A stretch of 17,198 nucleotides of DNA, taken from NCBI GenBank assembly GCA_947645535.1, contig CANSDD010000025.1, forward strand, positions 1-17,198. The letters are read 5' to 3'. The translations under genes were made by a program, and so were the position numbers. Of this stretch, positions 8,501 to 13,665 are shown one piece after another. The first letter of the stretch is position 1. Each line of letters begins with the position of its first letter. This DNA comes from an uncultured Mycoplasmatota bacterium (GTDB taxonomy: Bacteria > Bacillota_I > Bacilli_A > RF39 > UBA660). A model generated the notes under the pieces. The model was not told the origin of the DNA. It searched no databases and saw nothing but the letters and a program-made list of their open reading frames with translations.

Positions 8501-10142
8501 TCACGATAACATAATGAGGAATATATTTTACATTTTCATCTAATACATTTCTCTCATTATAAATTTTTTCAAGGACATAAACAATTTCTCTATAATCATC
8601 ATTAGAAGATCCAAAATAACGAACCCCCTTATCATTTGACCAACTATGTGGTAAGGTTTTAACATAATCCCAATCTTTTTCATTATCATTAGATGTAAAT
8701 GTAACTATCTTTAATTCATCATAACTATAGTTTGTTACCATTTGCAATATAATTCTATCAATAAAATCTTTTGTAACAATAGAATCTCCTACAATACCAA
8801 CAGTTCTATTTTCATTAAAAGAAAATGTAATAGGAACATCCTTTAATGTTCTCTCTTTTCGTCCCAGTTCATAAACTATATCAAGCAAATCATCAGTTGT
8901 CATAGAAAAATGTTCTTCTGGATATTTTAATGTTATCTGCATTGGCATATTTCCAAATCCCATAGGAATAGATAGAAAATCTTCATCAGTTATTCTCCTT
9001 TGCCATAACTTAATATTATGCCCTTTAATAATATTTTGACAATCAGTTACTGTAAAATGGTTTTCTAATAAAGATTTTCTTTGTATTTCCATTTCGCTTA
9101 TAATTTCTAATTCTTTTTTATCAATATATTTTCGATATAATTTTTGTCTTTTTCGTTCATACATTTTATCAGAAAATTTTTGATATAACTTTGTCAATAA
9201 TGGCCATAAAAGAGAACTTGCTAACATAGCAATACTCATCACAATAGAACCCATTGATGATTTTAAATCCTTTTCTCCACTTGATATAGATGCTAAATTA
9301 GTCATTAACATTACTACTGACGTCATTGCCATTGTAGCCATTGGTCCAATTGTTAAAAGCATTGGTGTTTTATCTTTTTCTTTTTTGCTTGGTGGAGGAT
9401 CTATTTCTAATTCATATTCTTTTAATGCTTTATAAAAACGGGGTGCTCTATAAAAATAATCTTCTGTATACATTACATTTTCAGATAATTCTGTATTATC
9501 TTCTATAAATTCATTTTGACTTTTTACCACATTTACAAAATTTGCATTAAATTCTAATAGTCCTGCTGGATTGTTGACTAGTAGGAAGTCTCTACCATCT
9601 TTTCTAAGCAATATTATTTTCAAACCAAATGTAAAAATAATATCTCCATACTCTAATCTTTTATTTTTTAATATTCGCTTTTGATTCACATAAACTGATG
9701 CATTATTATCAAGGATCGTTAAATAATAATACCTATCTTTTTTTTCAATTTGAAAAGCTTTTTTAGGAATTCCTCCTAATTTATAACAAATATCATTACT
9801 TTTTTCTAAACCAACTGTGATTTTTCCATTAATTCCAAGCTCTTTATAAGTTGGATCATATACAGGAGAACAATATAAATAATATTTCTCATTTTTATAA
9901 TTATTTTTTAAAACATAAAAATTATAATCTTTTAATAGTACATTAGGCACCATAATATCATTGTTATCTACAACAAAAGCATCTCCATTACCAACAATAT
10001 TCCACCCATCTGGAGTAGCTTCTACGTTAATTAAATTGATCATTCTTCCATTTTCAAAATCTTTAATCCAATGATTTCCACTAATTACTTCTGGTAATGT
10101 AAATAATGTAAGCTTGTTTTTCTTTATTATCGTTAATTGCAT
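5559..10142 (-). CDS. essC: EssC/YukBA-type FtsK/SpoIIIE ATPase, motor of type VII secretion
   Basis: At 1527 residues it is slightly longer than the family norm (~1480-1500). Order: two FHA-like beta domains (~1-90 and ~105-195) lacking the phosphothreonine-binding residues; two membrane helices (~262-283 and ~296-317); a degenerate ATPase-like domain (~430-650, IVGDSIVTKDF in place of a P-loop); and ATPase D1 with Walker A AGTTGSGKSE (K714), IDYKGGSLAG (~739-748) and Walker B LFIISDEF (D830/E831), then ATQKPGG. D2 has GVAGSGKEQ (K1061, with Glu replacing Ser/Thr at 1062) and VVVVNN (N1158/N1159 where an Asp is expected); a last ATPase-like domain (~1300-1527) lacks a P-loop. EssC sits in the membrane and drives export of WXG100-type substrates. 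An AAGGAGG site six bases upstream fixes the start and overlaps the yukD stop. Only D1 looks fully competent for catalysis. Confidence 0.95.
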   Translation of the reverse strand: MQLTIIKKNKLTLFTLPEVISGNHWIKDFENGRMINLINVEATPDGWNIVGNGDAFVVDNNDIMVPNVLLKDYNFYVLKNNYKNEKYYLYCSPVYDPTYKELGINGKITVGLEKSNDICYKLGGIPKKAFQIEKKDRYYYLTILDNNASVYVNQKRILKNKRLEYGDIIFTFGLKIILLRKDGRDFLLVNNPAGLLEFNANFVNVVKSQNEFIEDNTELSENVMYTEDYFYRAPRFYKALKEYELEIDPPPSKKEKDKTPMLLTIGPMATMAMTSVVMLMTNLASISSGEKDLKSSMGSIVMSIAMLASSLLWPLLTKLYQKFSDKMYERKRQKLYRKYIDKKELEIISEMEIQRKSLLENHFTVTDCQNIIKGHNIKLWQRRITDEDFLSIPMGFGNMPMQITLKYPEEHFSMTTDDLLDIVYELGRKERTLKDVPITFSFNENRTVGIVGDSIVTKDFIDRIILQMVTNYSYDELKIVTFTSNDNEKDWDYVKTLPHSWSNDKGVRYFGSSNDDYREIVYVLEKIYNERNVLDENVKYIPHYVIVTDAIKSIDSYDFIKQIMTTEKNVGFSLIMLVDKLSALPNECQSFINVNPNECEIFSRVINKESQKFKIDYSSIDEIYNCAQELANIPINMKDTVETSLPDVYQFLEMYQVGKIEQLNLEDRWKKSNPILTLQAPIGIGKNGEVITLDLHEKSHGPHGLVAGTTGSGKSEFLITYILSLAVNYHPYEVQMILIDYKGGSLAGAFSNDTYVLPHLAGTITNLDGSELNRSLVSIESEVKRRQREFNEAKRISNESTIDIYKYQRLWREGKLNGMEPIAHLFIISDEFAELKEQQPEFMDKLISVARVGRSLGIHLILATQKPGGVVNDQIWSNTRFRVCLKVQDTGDSQEVLKKPDAAFLKKTGRFYLQVGYDEVFTLGQSAWAGGQYYPSSTFKRDVDTSVNAVNNIGAIYLSKDVDPVEKVKSAGEELPNVVKYLYDVARKEDIKIRKLWLEKISSNIYIDHLKEKYHFERKAFYLNPIIGEYDDPANQNQFALTLPLSKLGNAIVYGVAGSGKEQFITSFIYSCMTSYSAEEVNFYIMDFGSEILKVFVESPYVGDIAFVNDEDKVKNLLKMISKEIDRRKDIFSNYGGTYQSYMTANVGKMPNIVVVVNNLETFSENYENFIDPLNQLLGDAFKYGIYFVATARSENSIRYKMKQNFALVYALAQNTEADYYNILGNCRGKIPTNYKGRGLFKRDEIYEFQTAKVKEENENGYIIEFCKMAAKQISYRPKRVPVLPKVVDYLSIKDDLTNTANLVIGINQKTLLSEKYNFSKNAINIISSYEVENTMNFVNALVNETMYLNVYDITFINGTEITIDNSKLEGRIYNKNYDTIINKIFGRIESVYEAYEKSNFNDEILGKEKKAMVIIYGVSNFINKLSDENRRRFGEIVRKDNQLGLVSFVLVDSADSIKAYVYEDWFKNGSDLARGIWVGNGITDQMLFRIAKFDREDRDEITNEYGYIIQNSKLYKVKLLASFTVE

Positions 10143-10152
10143 AGAATCCTCC

Positions 10153-10407
10153 TTAATATAATACTAATTTAGAACCATTTTTAATAGAGCTATATTTTAC
10201 GAATTGTTGTTCATCGATTCTCTCTCCAGATAATTTATCATATAGTGCTTTACAACCATCATTTACAAATGTTCCTTCACTACTTTCTTCTATAATTTTA
10301 ATAATTAAATTTTTCACTGTACCAACTTTTTTTACAATAGGTATATAAATATCAAATTCTTTTTCAATGAGTGGTACATAAACAATTACTAATATTTTAT
10401 TTTTCAT
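10153..10407 (-). CDS. yukD: YukD/EsaB-like ubiquitin-fold protein of the T7SS
   Basis: An 84-residue cytoplasmic protein with a predicted beta-grasp fold: beta strand KILVIVYVPL, a second strand (FDIYIP), a helix (TVKNLIIKIIEES) and a C-terminal GERIDEQQFVKYSSIKNGSK followed by LVLY, like the last strands of ubiquitin. YukD/EsaB proteins are small accessory components of T7SSb, and position just before essC is the usual one. I chose the start at MKNKIL because GGAGG lies five bases upstream; a start four codons earlier would overlap that site. Its ATG overlaps the TGA of the zinc-ribbon gene (ATGA), so the two are coupled. It lacks a C-terminal diglycine, so conjugation is not expected. Confidence 0.75.
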   Translation of the reverse strand: MKNKILVIVYVPLIEKEFDIYIPIVKKVGTVKNLIIKIIEESSEGTFVNDGCKALYDKLSGERIDEQQFVKYSSIKNGSKLVLY

Positions 10408-10622
10408 AAAAACCTCCATAATAAAAGGAAAATAATAATCAATATAAAAACGATTCCTATAATTAGAAATATTATATTTTTATTACTTTTTTTATTTTCT
10501 TTTTCTACTTCTACTGTCTCTAAACCTGGCATTACCGCATTTTTCACACTTAATTTTGCTCCACAGTTAATACATACTTGATCACCTGGATTAGGTATAA
10601 ATCCACATTTCTCACATTTCAT
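10404..10622 (-). CDS. Small zinc-ribbon protein with one C-terminal membrane helix
   Basis: A 72-residue protein. An N-terminal zinc ribbon has C3-x2-C6 and C17-x2-C20 (MKCEKCGF ... CINCGAKL). A charged linker (EVEKENKKSNK) leads to one hydrophobic helix at ~48-69 ending LLWRFL. Expected topology is ribbon in the cytoplasm with the C-terminus in or just past the membrane. The start follows an AGGGG site eight bases upstream; the longer open frame to 10712 would run through a good -10 box and a terminator, so it is not used. It is coupled to yukD by an ATGA overlap and may be a membrane adaptor of this T7SS, taking a place where EssA or EssB would be expected. That role is inferred from context only. 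Confidence 0.75.
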   Translation of the reverse strand: MKCEKCGFIPNPGDQVCINCGAKLSVKNAVMPGLETVEVEKENKKSNKNIIFLIIGIVFILIIIFLLLWRFL

Positions 10623-10644
10623 ACTATCATCCCCTATTTTAATC

Positions 10645-10653
10645 ATTATATCA
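10645..10653 (-). promoter_or_regulatory. Internal extended -10 promoter before the zinc-ribbon/yukD/essC genes
   Basis: The minus strand reads TGATATAAT, an extended -10 (TGn plus a perfect TATAAT), ending 22 bases upstream of the zinc-ribbon ATG. There is no clear -35, which extended -10 promoters tolerate. It lies right after a terminator-like hairpin, so essC may be transcribed separately from the small secreted proteins. Confidence 0.5.
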
Positions 10654-10686
10654 TGAAAAAACATAAAATAAAATAGATGAAAACAC

Positions 10687-10716
10687 ATAAAAAGAATGCT
10701 TTTAATATACATTCTT
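10687..10716 (-). terminator. Weak intrinsic terminator after the WXG-like gene cluster
   Basis: On the minus strand AAGAATG and CATTCTT form a 7-bp stem around an 11-base loop, followed by a TTT-rich tract. It begins at the stop of the startless ORF remnant. Probably leaky, giving lower expression of the downstream membrane genes than of the small substrates. Confidence 0.4.
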
Positions 10717-10915
10717 AAACTATTTTTTGATTTTTAAATTTCAATTGTTCTTCTATCACTCTAACACATAACCCACTAATATCATTTGAATTACCAATAT
10801 TATTACCATATCCTTCTAATAATAATTTACAATATCTTGTAATTACTTTTAAACTGCAATTACTAACATATTTTTCTAAATAAAGAGTTATTCCATAAAT
10901 TATATCGACATACTT
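10715..10915 (-). pseudogene. Startless ORF remnant between the WXG-like genes and the zinc-ribbon gene
   Basis: An open minus-strand frame of 66 codons without ATG, GTG or TTG near its beginning. It reads YVDIIYGITLYLEKYVSNCS then LKVITRYCKLLLEGYGNNIG, and ends EEQLKFKNQKIV before TAA. The residue mix (amphipathic helices, few rare residues) looks protein-like, and the stop is followed directly by a terminator, as for a last gene of a transcript. I do not recognise the family. It could be the end of a decayed effector or accessory gene, or a real small gene with a non-standard start. The rest of the 10623-10975 gap holds only the terminator and the internal promoter. Confidence 0.3.
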
Positions 10916-10975
10916 TTATTCTATACTCTATTACATCCCTGTGCAAAAGAAAAAGAACAAATATATTGCCCTCAC

Positions 10976-11326
10976 TTAATTTCTAGTAGGAATTGTTTTT
11001 AGAGATAAAAGTATAGAATCTATTGCTCCATTAATTTGAACAATCTCTTGTGATGCATTTTCTTCATTTCTAATTGTTTTAATACGATAATCTTCCATTT
11101 TTCCTAATAATTGATTGAAATTATTTATAATTGATCCTTGATATGATGCATAGCTATCTCCAAGAGTTCTTAAAGTATTTGCTAACTCACTATCTTCTGA
11201 ACGAATTATTCTTTGCATATTGTTTATATTGATAATAATATCATTACAATGCATTGTAAAACTTGCTACTTTATCTTTTATTTTATCTTCATCACTACCT
11301 AATTTAGTTACTGTAAAATCCGCCAT
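10976..11326 (-). CDS. WXG100-like small helical protein, second copy of type B
   Basis: A 116-residue all-helical protein with no signal peptide, predicted to form a helical hairpin. Its turn region RIIRSEDSELANTLRTLGD (~38-56) aligns with IVESEDSNLATTLRKMRD of the gene two positions upstream (11660-11974), so the two are paralogues. There is no W-x-G; the shared turn motif is SEDSxLAxTLR. WXG100 proteins are exported as dimers by EssC. An AAAGGAG site precedes the ATG. It is the last of four such genes and is 17 bases from the one before. It has a longer C-terminal tail (INGAIDSILLSLKTIPTRN) than its paralogue, possibly carrying the export signal. Family assignment rests on size, fold pattern and location next to essC. 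Confidence 0.7.
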   Translation of the reverse strand: MADFTVTKLGSDEDKIKDKVASFTMHCNDIIININNMQRIIRSEDSELANTLRTLGDSYASYQGSIINNFNQLLGKMEDYRIKTIRNEENASQEIVQINGAIDSILLSLKTIPTRN

Positions 11327-11343
11327 ATTCTACTCCTTTCTTT

Positions 11344-11634
11344 TTAATATAATCTCATATTATTATTTTGTCTTTGATTATTAACTAAGTTTTGTATACT
11401 ATTACAACAACCTTGTAAAATACTATCTGCATTTTCAATTCTTGAAAGAGTTAATTTTAAATCACTTACTACTGTATTTCCGTACTCTGCTCCTTCTTTC
11501 CATCTTACAAAATTACTATTATTAAGAAAATCAACTAATTCTTTTCTCTCTTCTTCTAATTGTTGTAATATTTTTTTGGCTTGATCCAAATAAATACTTT
11601 CTAAAGTATAAAGATCTGTATCTAATAATGCCAT
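11344..11634 (-). CDS. WXG100-like small protein, second copy of type A
   Basis: A 96-residue helical hairpin protein starting MALLDTDLYTLESIYLD. Two long helices flank a turn containing FVRWKEGAEYG (~42-52), where WKEG is a one-residue-longer variant of the W-x-G motif. It shares the MALL start and a W....G..V...LKL pattern with the gene at 11995-12300 and so appears to be its paralogue. The C-terminus is rich in Asn/Gln (NNQRQNNNMRLY). An AAAGGAG site precedes the start. It is expected to pair with the type B protein encoded 17 bases downstream as a secreted heterodimer. Secretion is inferred. Confidence 0.72.
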   Translation of the reverse strand: MALLDTDLYTLESIYLDQAKKILQQLEEERKELVDFLNNSNFVRWKEGAEYGNTVVSDLKLTLSRIENADSILQGCCNSIQNLVNNQRQNNNMRLY

Positions 11635-11659
11635 ATTTTTTCTCCTTTCTGATTTTTAA

Positions 11660-11974
11660 TTACTTAAAATCAATTCCTGATAAATTATCAGAAGTTTGTG
11701 ATTCTGCCTGTTTTGTTGTAATTGCCCATGTATTCATAACATTAGCCAAATCACCATATTTTTCTGATGTTTGAACTTTCATTTGTTCAAAAACATCTCT
11801 CATTTTTCTAAGTGTTGTAGCTAAATTACTATCTTCACTTTCTACTATATCAGCAACTCCACTTAAAGATTCCATAATATCATTTGCTGTACGTTGAAAT
11901 TTATCAACCTGCTCTTGTAATCTTCCAGCTTGTCTTTCAATTTCATTAGCATTTATTCTTTCTTCAGCTGCCAT
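11660..11974 (-). CDS. WXG100-like small protein, first copy of type B
   Basis: A 104-residue protein with high helix propensity: helix 1 runs from about NANEIERQAGRLQEQVDKFQ to the turn SGVADIVESEDSNLATTLRK (~38-57), and helix 2 runs to ~85, ending in a polar tail (QTSDNLSGIDFK). No W-x-G is present in the turn; the SEDSxLAxTLR motif takes its place and is shared with the gene at 10976-11326. An AAAGGAAGG site precedes the start. It lies 20 bases after the first type A gene, making a two-gene unit. It is expected to be an EssC substrate or half of a heterodimer. Confidence 0.72.
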   Translation of the reverse strand: MAAEERINANEIERQAGRLQEQVDKFQRTANDIMESLSGVADIVESEDSNLATTLRKMRDVFEQMKVQTSEKYGDLANVMNTWAITTKQAESQTSDNLSGIDFK

Positions 11975-11994
11975 TGTATACCTTCCTTTCTAAA

Positions 11995-12300
11995 TTATCC
12001 ATTATTGATTGTTTTTTGTTCGTTTATAAATTCTTTCAATACTTGTGTTAATTTTTCTGTATTTGCTACCATTGAATAAAAACAATCCGTTAACAATTTT
12101 AATGATTCTCTTACTTCTTTTCCAATTGTTGTATCATCTGCCCAACCACTAATATTTTTTGTAACATATTGAAAAGTATTCCATTGATCATATAATGTAA
12201 ATAAATTTTCTCCAAATTCACCAGATTTACCAATTCTAGCTTCTAATATTTGCATGTGACCTTCCTCTAAACGTACTAACTCTTCTTTTAATAATGCCAT
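11995..12300 (-). CDS. WXG100-like small protein, first copy of type A and first gene of the T7SS operon
   Basis: A 101-residue helical protein starting MALLKEELVRLEEGHMQILE. The turn region KNISGWADDTTIGKEV (~48-63) has a Trp followed by a Gly six residues later, matching the pattern of the second type A gene (RWKEGAEYGNTV). The second helix ends in LTQVLKEFINEQKTINNG. No signal peptide or membrane segment. The ATG follows AGAGGTG by about eight bases. It is the first gene behind the strong T7SS promoter with a ~70-base leader. Classification as WXG100-like rests on size, helical hairpin pattern and synteny with essC. Confidence 0.7.
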   Translation of the reverse strand: MALLKEELVRLEEGHMQILEARIGKSGEFGENLFTLYDQWNTFQYVTKNISGWADDTTIGKEVRESLKLLTDCFYSMVANTEKLTQVLKEFINEQKTINNG

Positions 12301-12378
12301 AAAATTTCACCTCTTCTCTTTTTACCTTTAATATGTAATTTATACATGCCTACTATTCTACGCTTAAATTACAATCTC

Positions 12379-12408
12379 ATTTTAGCAACTTCTTATTATG
12401 ATTGTCAA
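12379..12408 (-). promoter_or_regulatory. Strong sigma-A promoter of the T7SS operon
   Basis: On the minus strand there is a perfect -35 TTGACA (12408-12403), an 18-base spacer and -10 TAAAAT (12384-12379) preceded by TGC, an extended -10. The predicted start is near 12372, giving a ~70-base leader before the first WXG-like gene. Confidence 0.85.
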
Positions 12409-12415
12409 GCTTCTA

Positions 12416-12444
12416 TACATTTAGAATGTAAAGTAAATTACTTT
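12416..12444. promoter_or_regulatory. Two abutting 15-base palindromes upstream of the T7SS promoter
   Basis: TACATT-TAG-AATGTA (12416-12430) and AAAGTAA-A-TTACTTT (12430-12444) are both perfect inverted repeats and share one base. They begin 8 bases upstream of the -35 hexamer, a typical place for an activator or response-regulator site. A further inverted repeat, ATGTA-ATTTA-TACAT, lies in the leader at 12333-12347. Function is inferred; AT-rich DNA produces such repeats by chance fairly often. Confidence 0.4.
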
Positions 12445-12610
12445 ATTATTTTGTAATTAAAATACCTTTTTATGCAAATTTATTTTCAAAAAATTAAAAA
12501 CTTGAAAACAAATTTATCTCCAAGGTAATATACAAATATTAGTCACATCAAAGTATTGCTTTCTTAATAATCGTTATGCTTTCATTTTGTATCTGCATGT
12601 CTACATGATT
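12445..12610. other. Intergenic stretch between the T7SS promoter region and the rpsI terminator
   Basis: No gene is visible on either strand. A loose inverted repeat (TTTTCAA at 12483-12489 and TTGAAAA at 12502-12508) is the only structure I see. Together with the flanking promoter and terminator it makes up the ~360-base gap between rpsI and the first WXG-like gene. Confidence 0.5.
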
Positions 12611-12614
12611 ATAA

Positions 12615-12641
12615 CAAAAAAGCCCGTAAATACGAGCTTTT
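12615..12641 (-). terminator. Intrinsic terminator of rplM-rpsI
   Basis: On the minus strand AAAGCTCG and CGGGCTTT pair (eight pairs, one T-G) around the loop TATTTA, followed by TTTT. It starts about 20 bases after the rpsI stop and is the most GC-rich hairpin in the neighbourhood. Confidence 0.85.
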
Positions 12642-12660
12642 AAAATAAAACTTGTAAATA

Positions 12661-13071
12661 TTAACGTTTTGAGAATTGTGGTGCACGACGTGCAGCTTTT
12701 AATCCTGGTTTCTTTCTTTCTTTTACTCTAGAATCTCTAGTAATGAATCCAGCTCTTTTTAATATTTTTCTATAACTATCTTCATTACCTTCATTTGGAG
12801 CATCATACTCAAGTAGTGCTCTTGCAATTCCAAGTCTAATCGCACCAGTAGCTCCAGTAAATCCTCCACCGTTTACTTTTACTTCAATATCAAATGTATT
12901 TTCATTATTTGTAGCAACTAATGGTTGTTTTAAATCCATAACATTAGTTTCATATGGAAAAAATTCTCTTACATCTTTTCCATTTACAGTAATCTTTCCT
13001 TTTCCTGGAACCATCTTTACCTGAGCAATAGATGATTTTCTTCTACCAGTTCCTGTATAAACTTTTGCCAT
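12661..13071 (-). CDS. rpsI: Ribosomal protein S9
   Basis: A 136-residue component of the 30S subunit that lines the P site through its C-terminal tail. Diagnostic segments are TGTGRRKSSIAQVKMVPGKG (~6-25), VNGGGFTGATGAIRLGIARA (~67-86), LKRAGFITRDSRVKERKKPG (~104-123) and the conserved Lys-Arg C-terminus QFSKR. It is a little longer than the usual ~130 residues because of a short insertion around NEGNEDS. AAGGAGGG precedes the start. It lies 13 bases after rplM, as in nearly all bacteria, and ends at a terminator. Confidence 0.97.
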   Translation of the reverse strand: MAKVYTGTGRRKSSIAQVKMVPGKGKITVNGKDVREFFPYETNVMDLKQPLVATNNENTFDIEVKVNGGGFTGATGAIRLGIARALLEYDAPNEGNEDSYRKILKRAGFITRDSRVKERKKPGLKAARRAPQFSKR

Positions 13072-13084
13072 TTTAAAACCCTCC

Positions 13085-13522
13085 TTAGTTAATCTTCATC
13101 TCTACTGGCTTTTGTGCCATGTGTGGATGTTCTGATCCTTCATAAACAAATAATTTTTTATACATTTGACGACCTAATCTTCCTTTTGGAAGCATTCCTT
13201 TTACAGCTCTTTCAATCATTTCAACAGGATATTTTTCCTTCATTTCACGAGCTGTTCTTTCTCTTAACCCTCCAGTATAACCGCTATGATTATAATAGAT
13301 TTTGTCATTTAACTTATTACCAGTTAAATTAACTTTTGAAGCATTGATAACAATTACATTATCACCACAATCAACATGTGGAGTGTAAGTTGTTTTATGC
13401 TTTCCACGTAGAACGTGTGCAACTTTAGTAGCAACTCTACCAAGGTTTTGTCCTTCAGCATCAATTACATACCAATTACGAACTACGTCTTCTTTTCTTT
13501 GCATGTATGAATTCTTCATCAT
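13085..13522 (-). CDS. rplM: Ribosomal protein L13
   Basis: A 145-residue early-assembly protein of the 50S subunit. Family segments include NWYVIDAEGQNLGRVATKVA (~16-35), LRGKHKTTYTPHVDCGDNVI (~38-57), NHSGYTGGLRERTA and AVKGMLPKGRLGRQMYKKLF followed by VYEGSEHPH. The open frame extends ten codons further, but AAGGAAGGG sits just upstream of the double ATG at 13522/13519, so the protein starts MMKNSYM or MKNSYM. Expressed from its own promoter with a structured leader and followed by rpsI. Confidence 0.97.
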   Translation of the reverse strand: MMKNSYMQRKEDVVRNWYVIDAEGQNLGRVATKVAHVLRGKHKTTYTPHVDCGDNVIVINASKVNLTGNKLNDKIYYNHSGYTGGLRERTAREMKEKYPVEMIERAVKGMLPKGRLGRQMYKKLFVYEGSEHPHMAQKPVEMKIN

Positions 13523-13555
13523 AATAATATTTCCCTTCCTTATATTTTTCAATAT

Positions 13556-13584
13556 CTAAATGGATTGTCCCAAGATCCATTTGG
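13556..13584 (-). promoter_or_regulatory. Hairpin in the rplM leader (L13-type ribosomal leader candidate)
   Basis: On the minus strand AAATGGAT and ATCCATTT (13582-13575 and 13565-13558) form an 8-bp perfect stem around the 9-base loop CTTGGGACA, and can be extended by two pairs. It lies in the ~80-base leader between the promoter and the rplM ribosome-binding site. Bacillota often autoregulate rplM through a leader element; equivalence to a known family was not tested. No U-tract follows, so it is unlikely to be a terminator. Confidence 0.55.
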
Positions 13585-13610
13585 AAAAGATTAAAAATGT
13601 ACCAATTAAA

Positions 13611-13639
13611 ATTCTACTAAAAAAACATACTTTTGTCAA
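13611..13639 (-). promoter_or_regulatory. Sigma-A promoter of rplM-rpsI
   Basis: On the minus strand there is a perfect -35 TTGACA (13639-13634), a 17-base spacer and -10 TAGAAT (13616-13611). It lies between the truA stop and rplM; the predicted transcript start is near 13604. Confidence 0.85.
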
Positions 13640-13665
13640 TTAAAATATATGCTTTTTTAACTTTT

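Noticed and set aside
10623..10712. N-terminal extension of the zinc-ribbon protein (30 more residues, hydrophobic)
   Set aside because: The extension would cover a terminator hairpin and an extended -10 promoter, while a good AGGGG site precedes the internal ATG at 10622.
12483..12508. Hairpin TTTTCAA/TTGAAAA as a second terminator
   Set aside because: Stem is almost only A-T, has a 12-base loop and no distinct T-tract, and a strong terminator already lies upstream at 12615-12641.
13114..13332. Plus-strand ORF of 72 codons
   Set aside because: Antisense to rplM, whose reading frame is certain.
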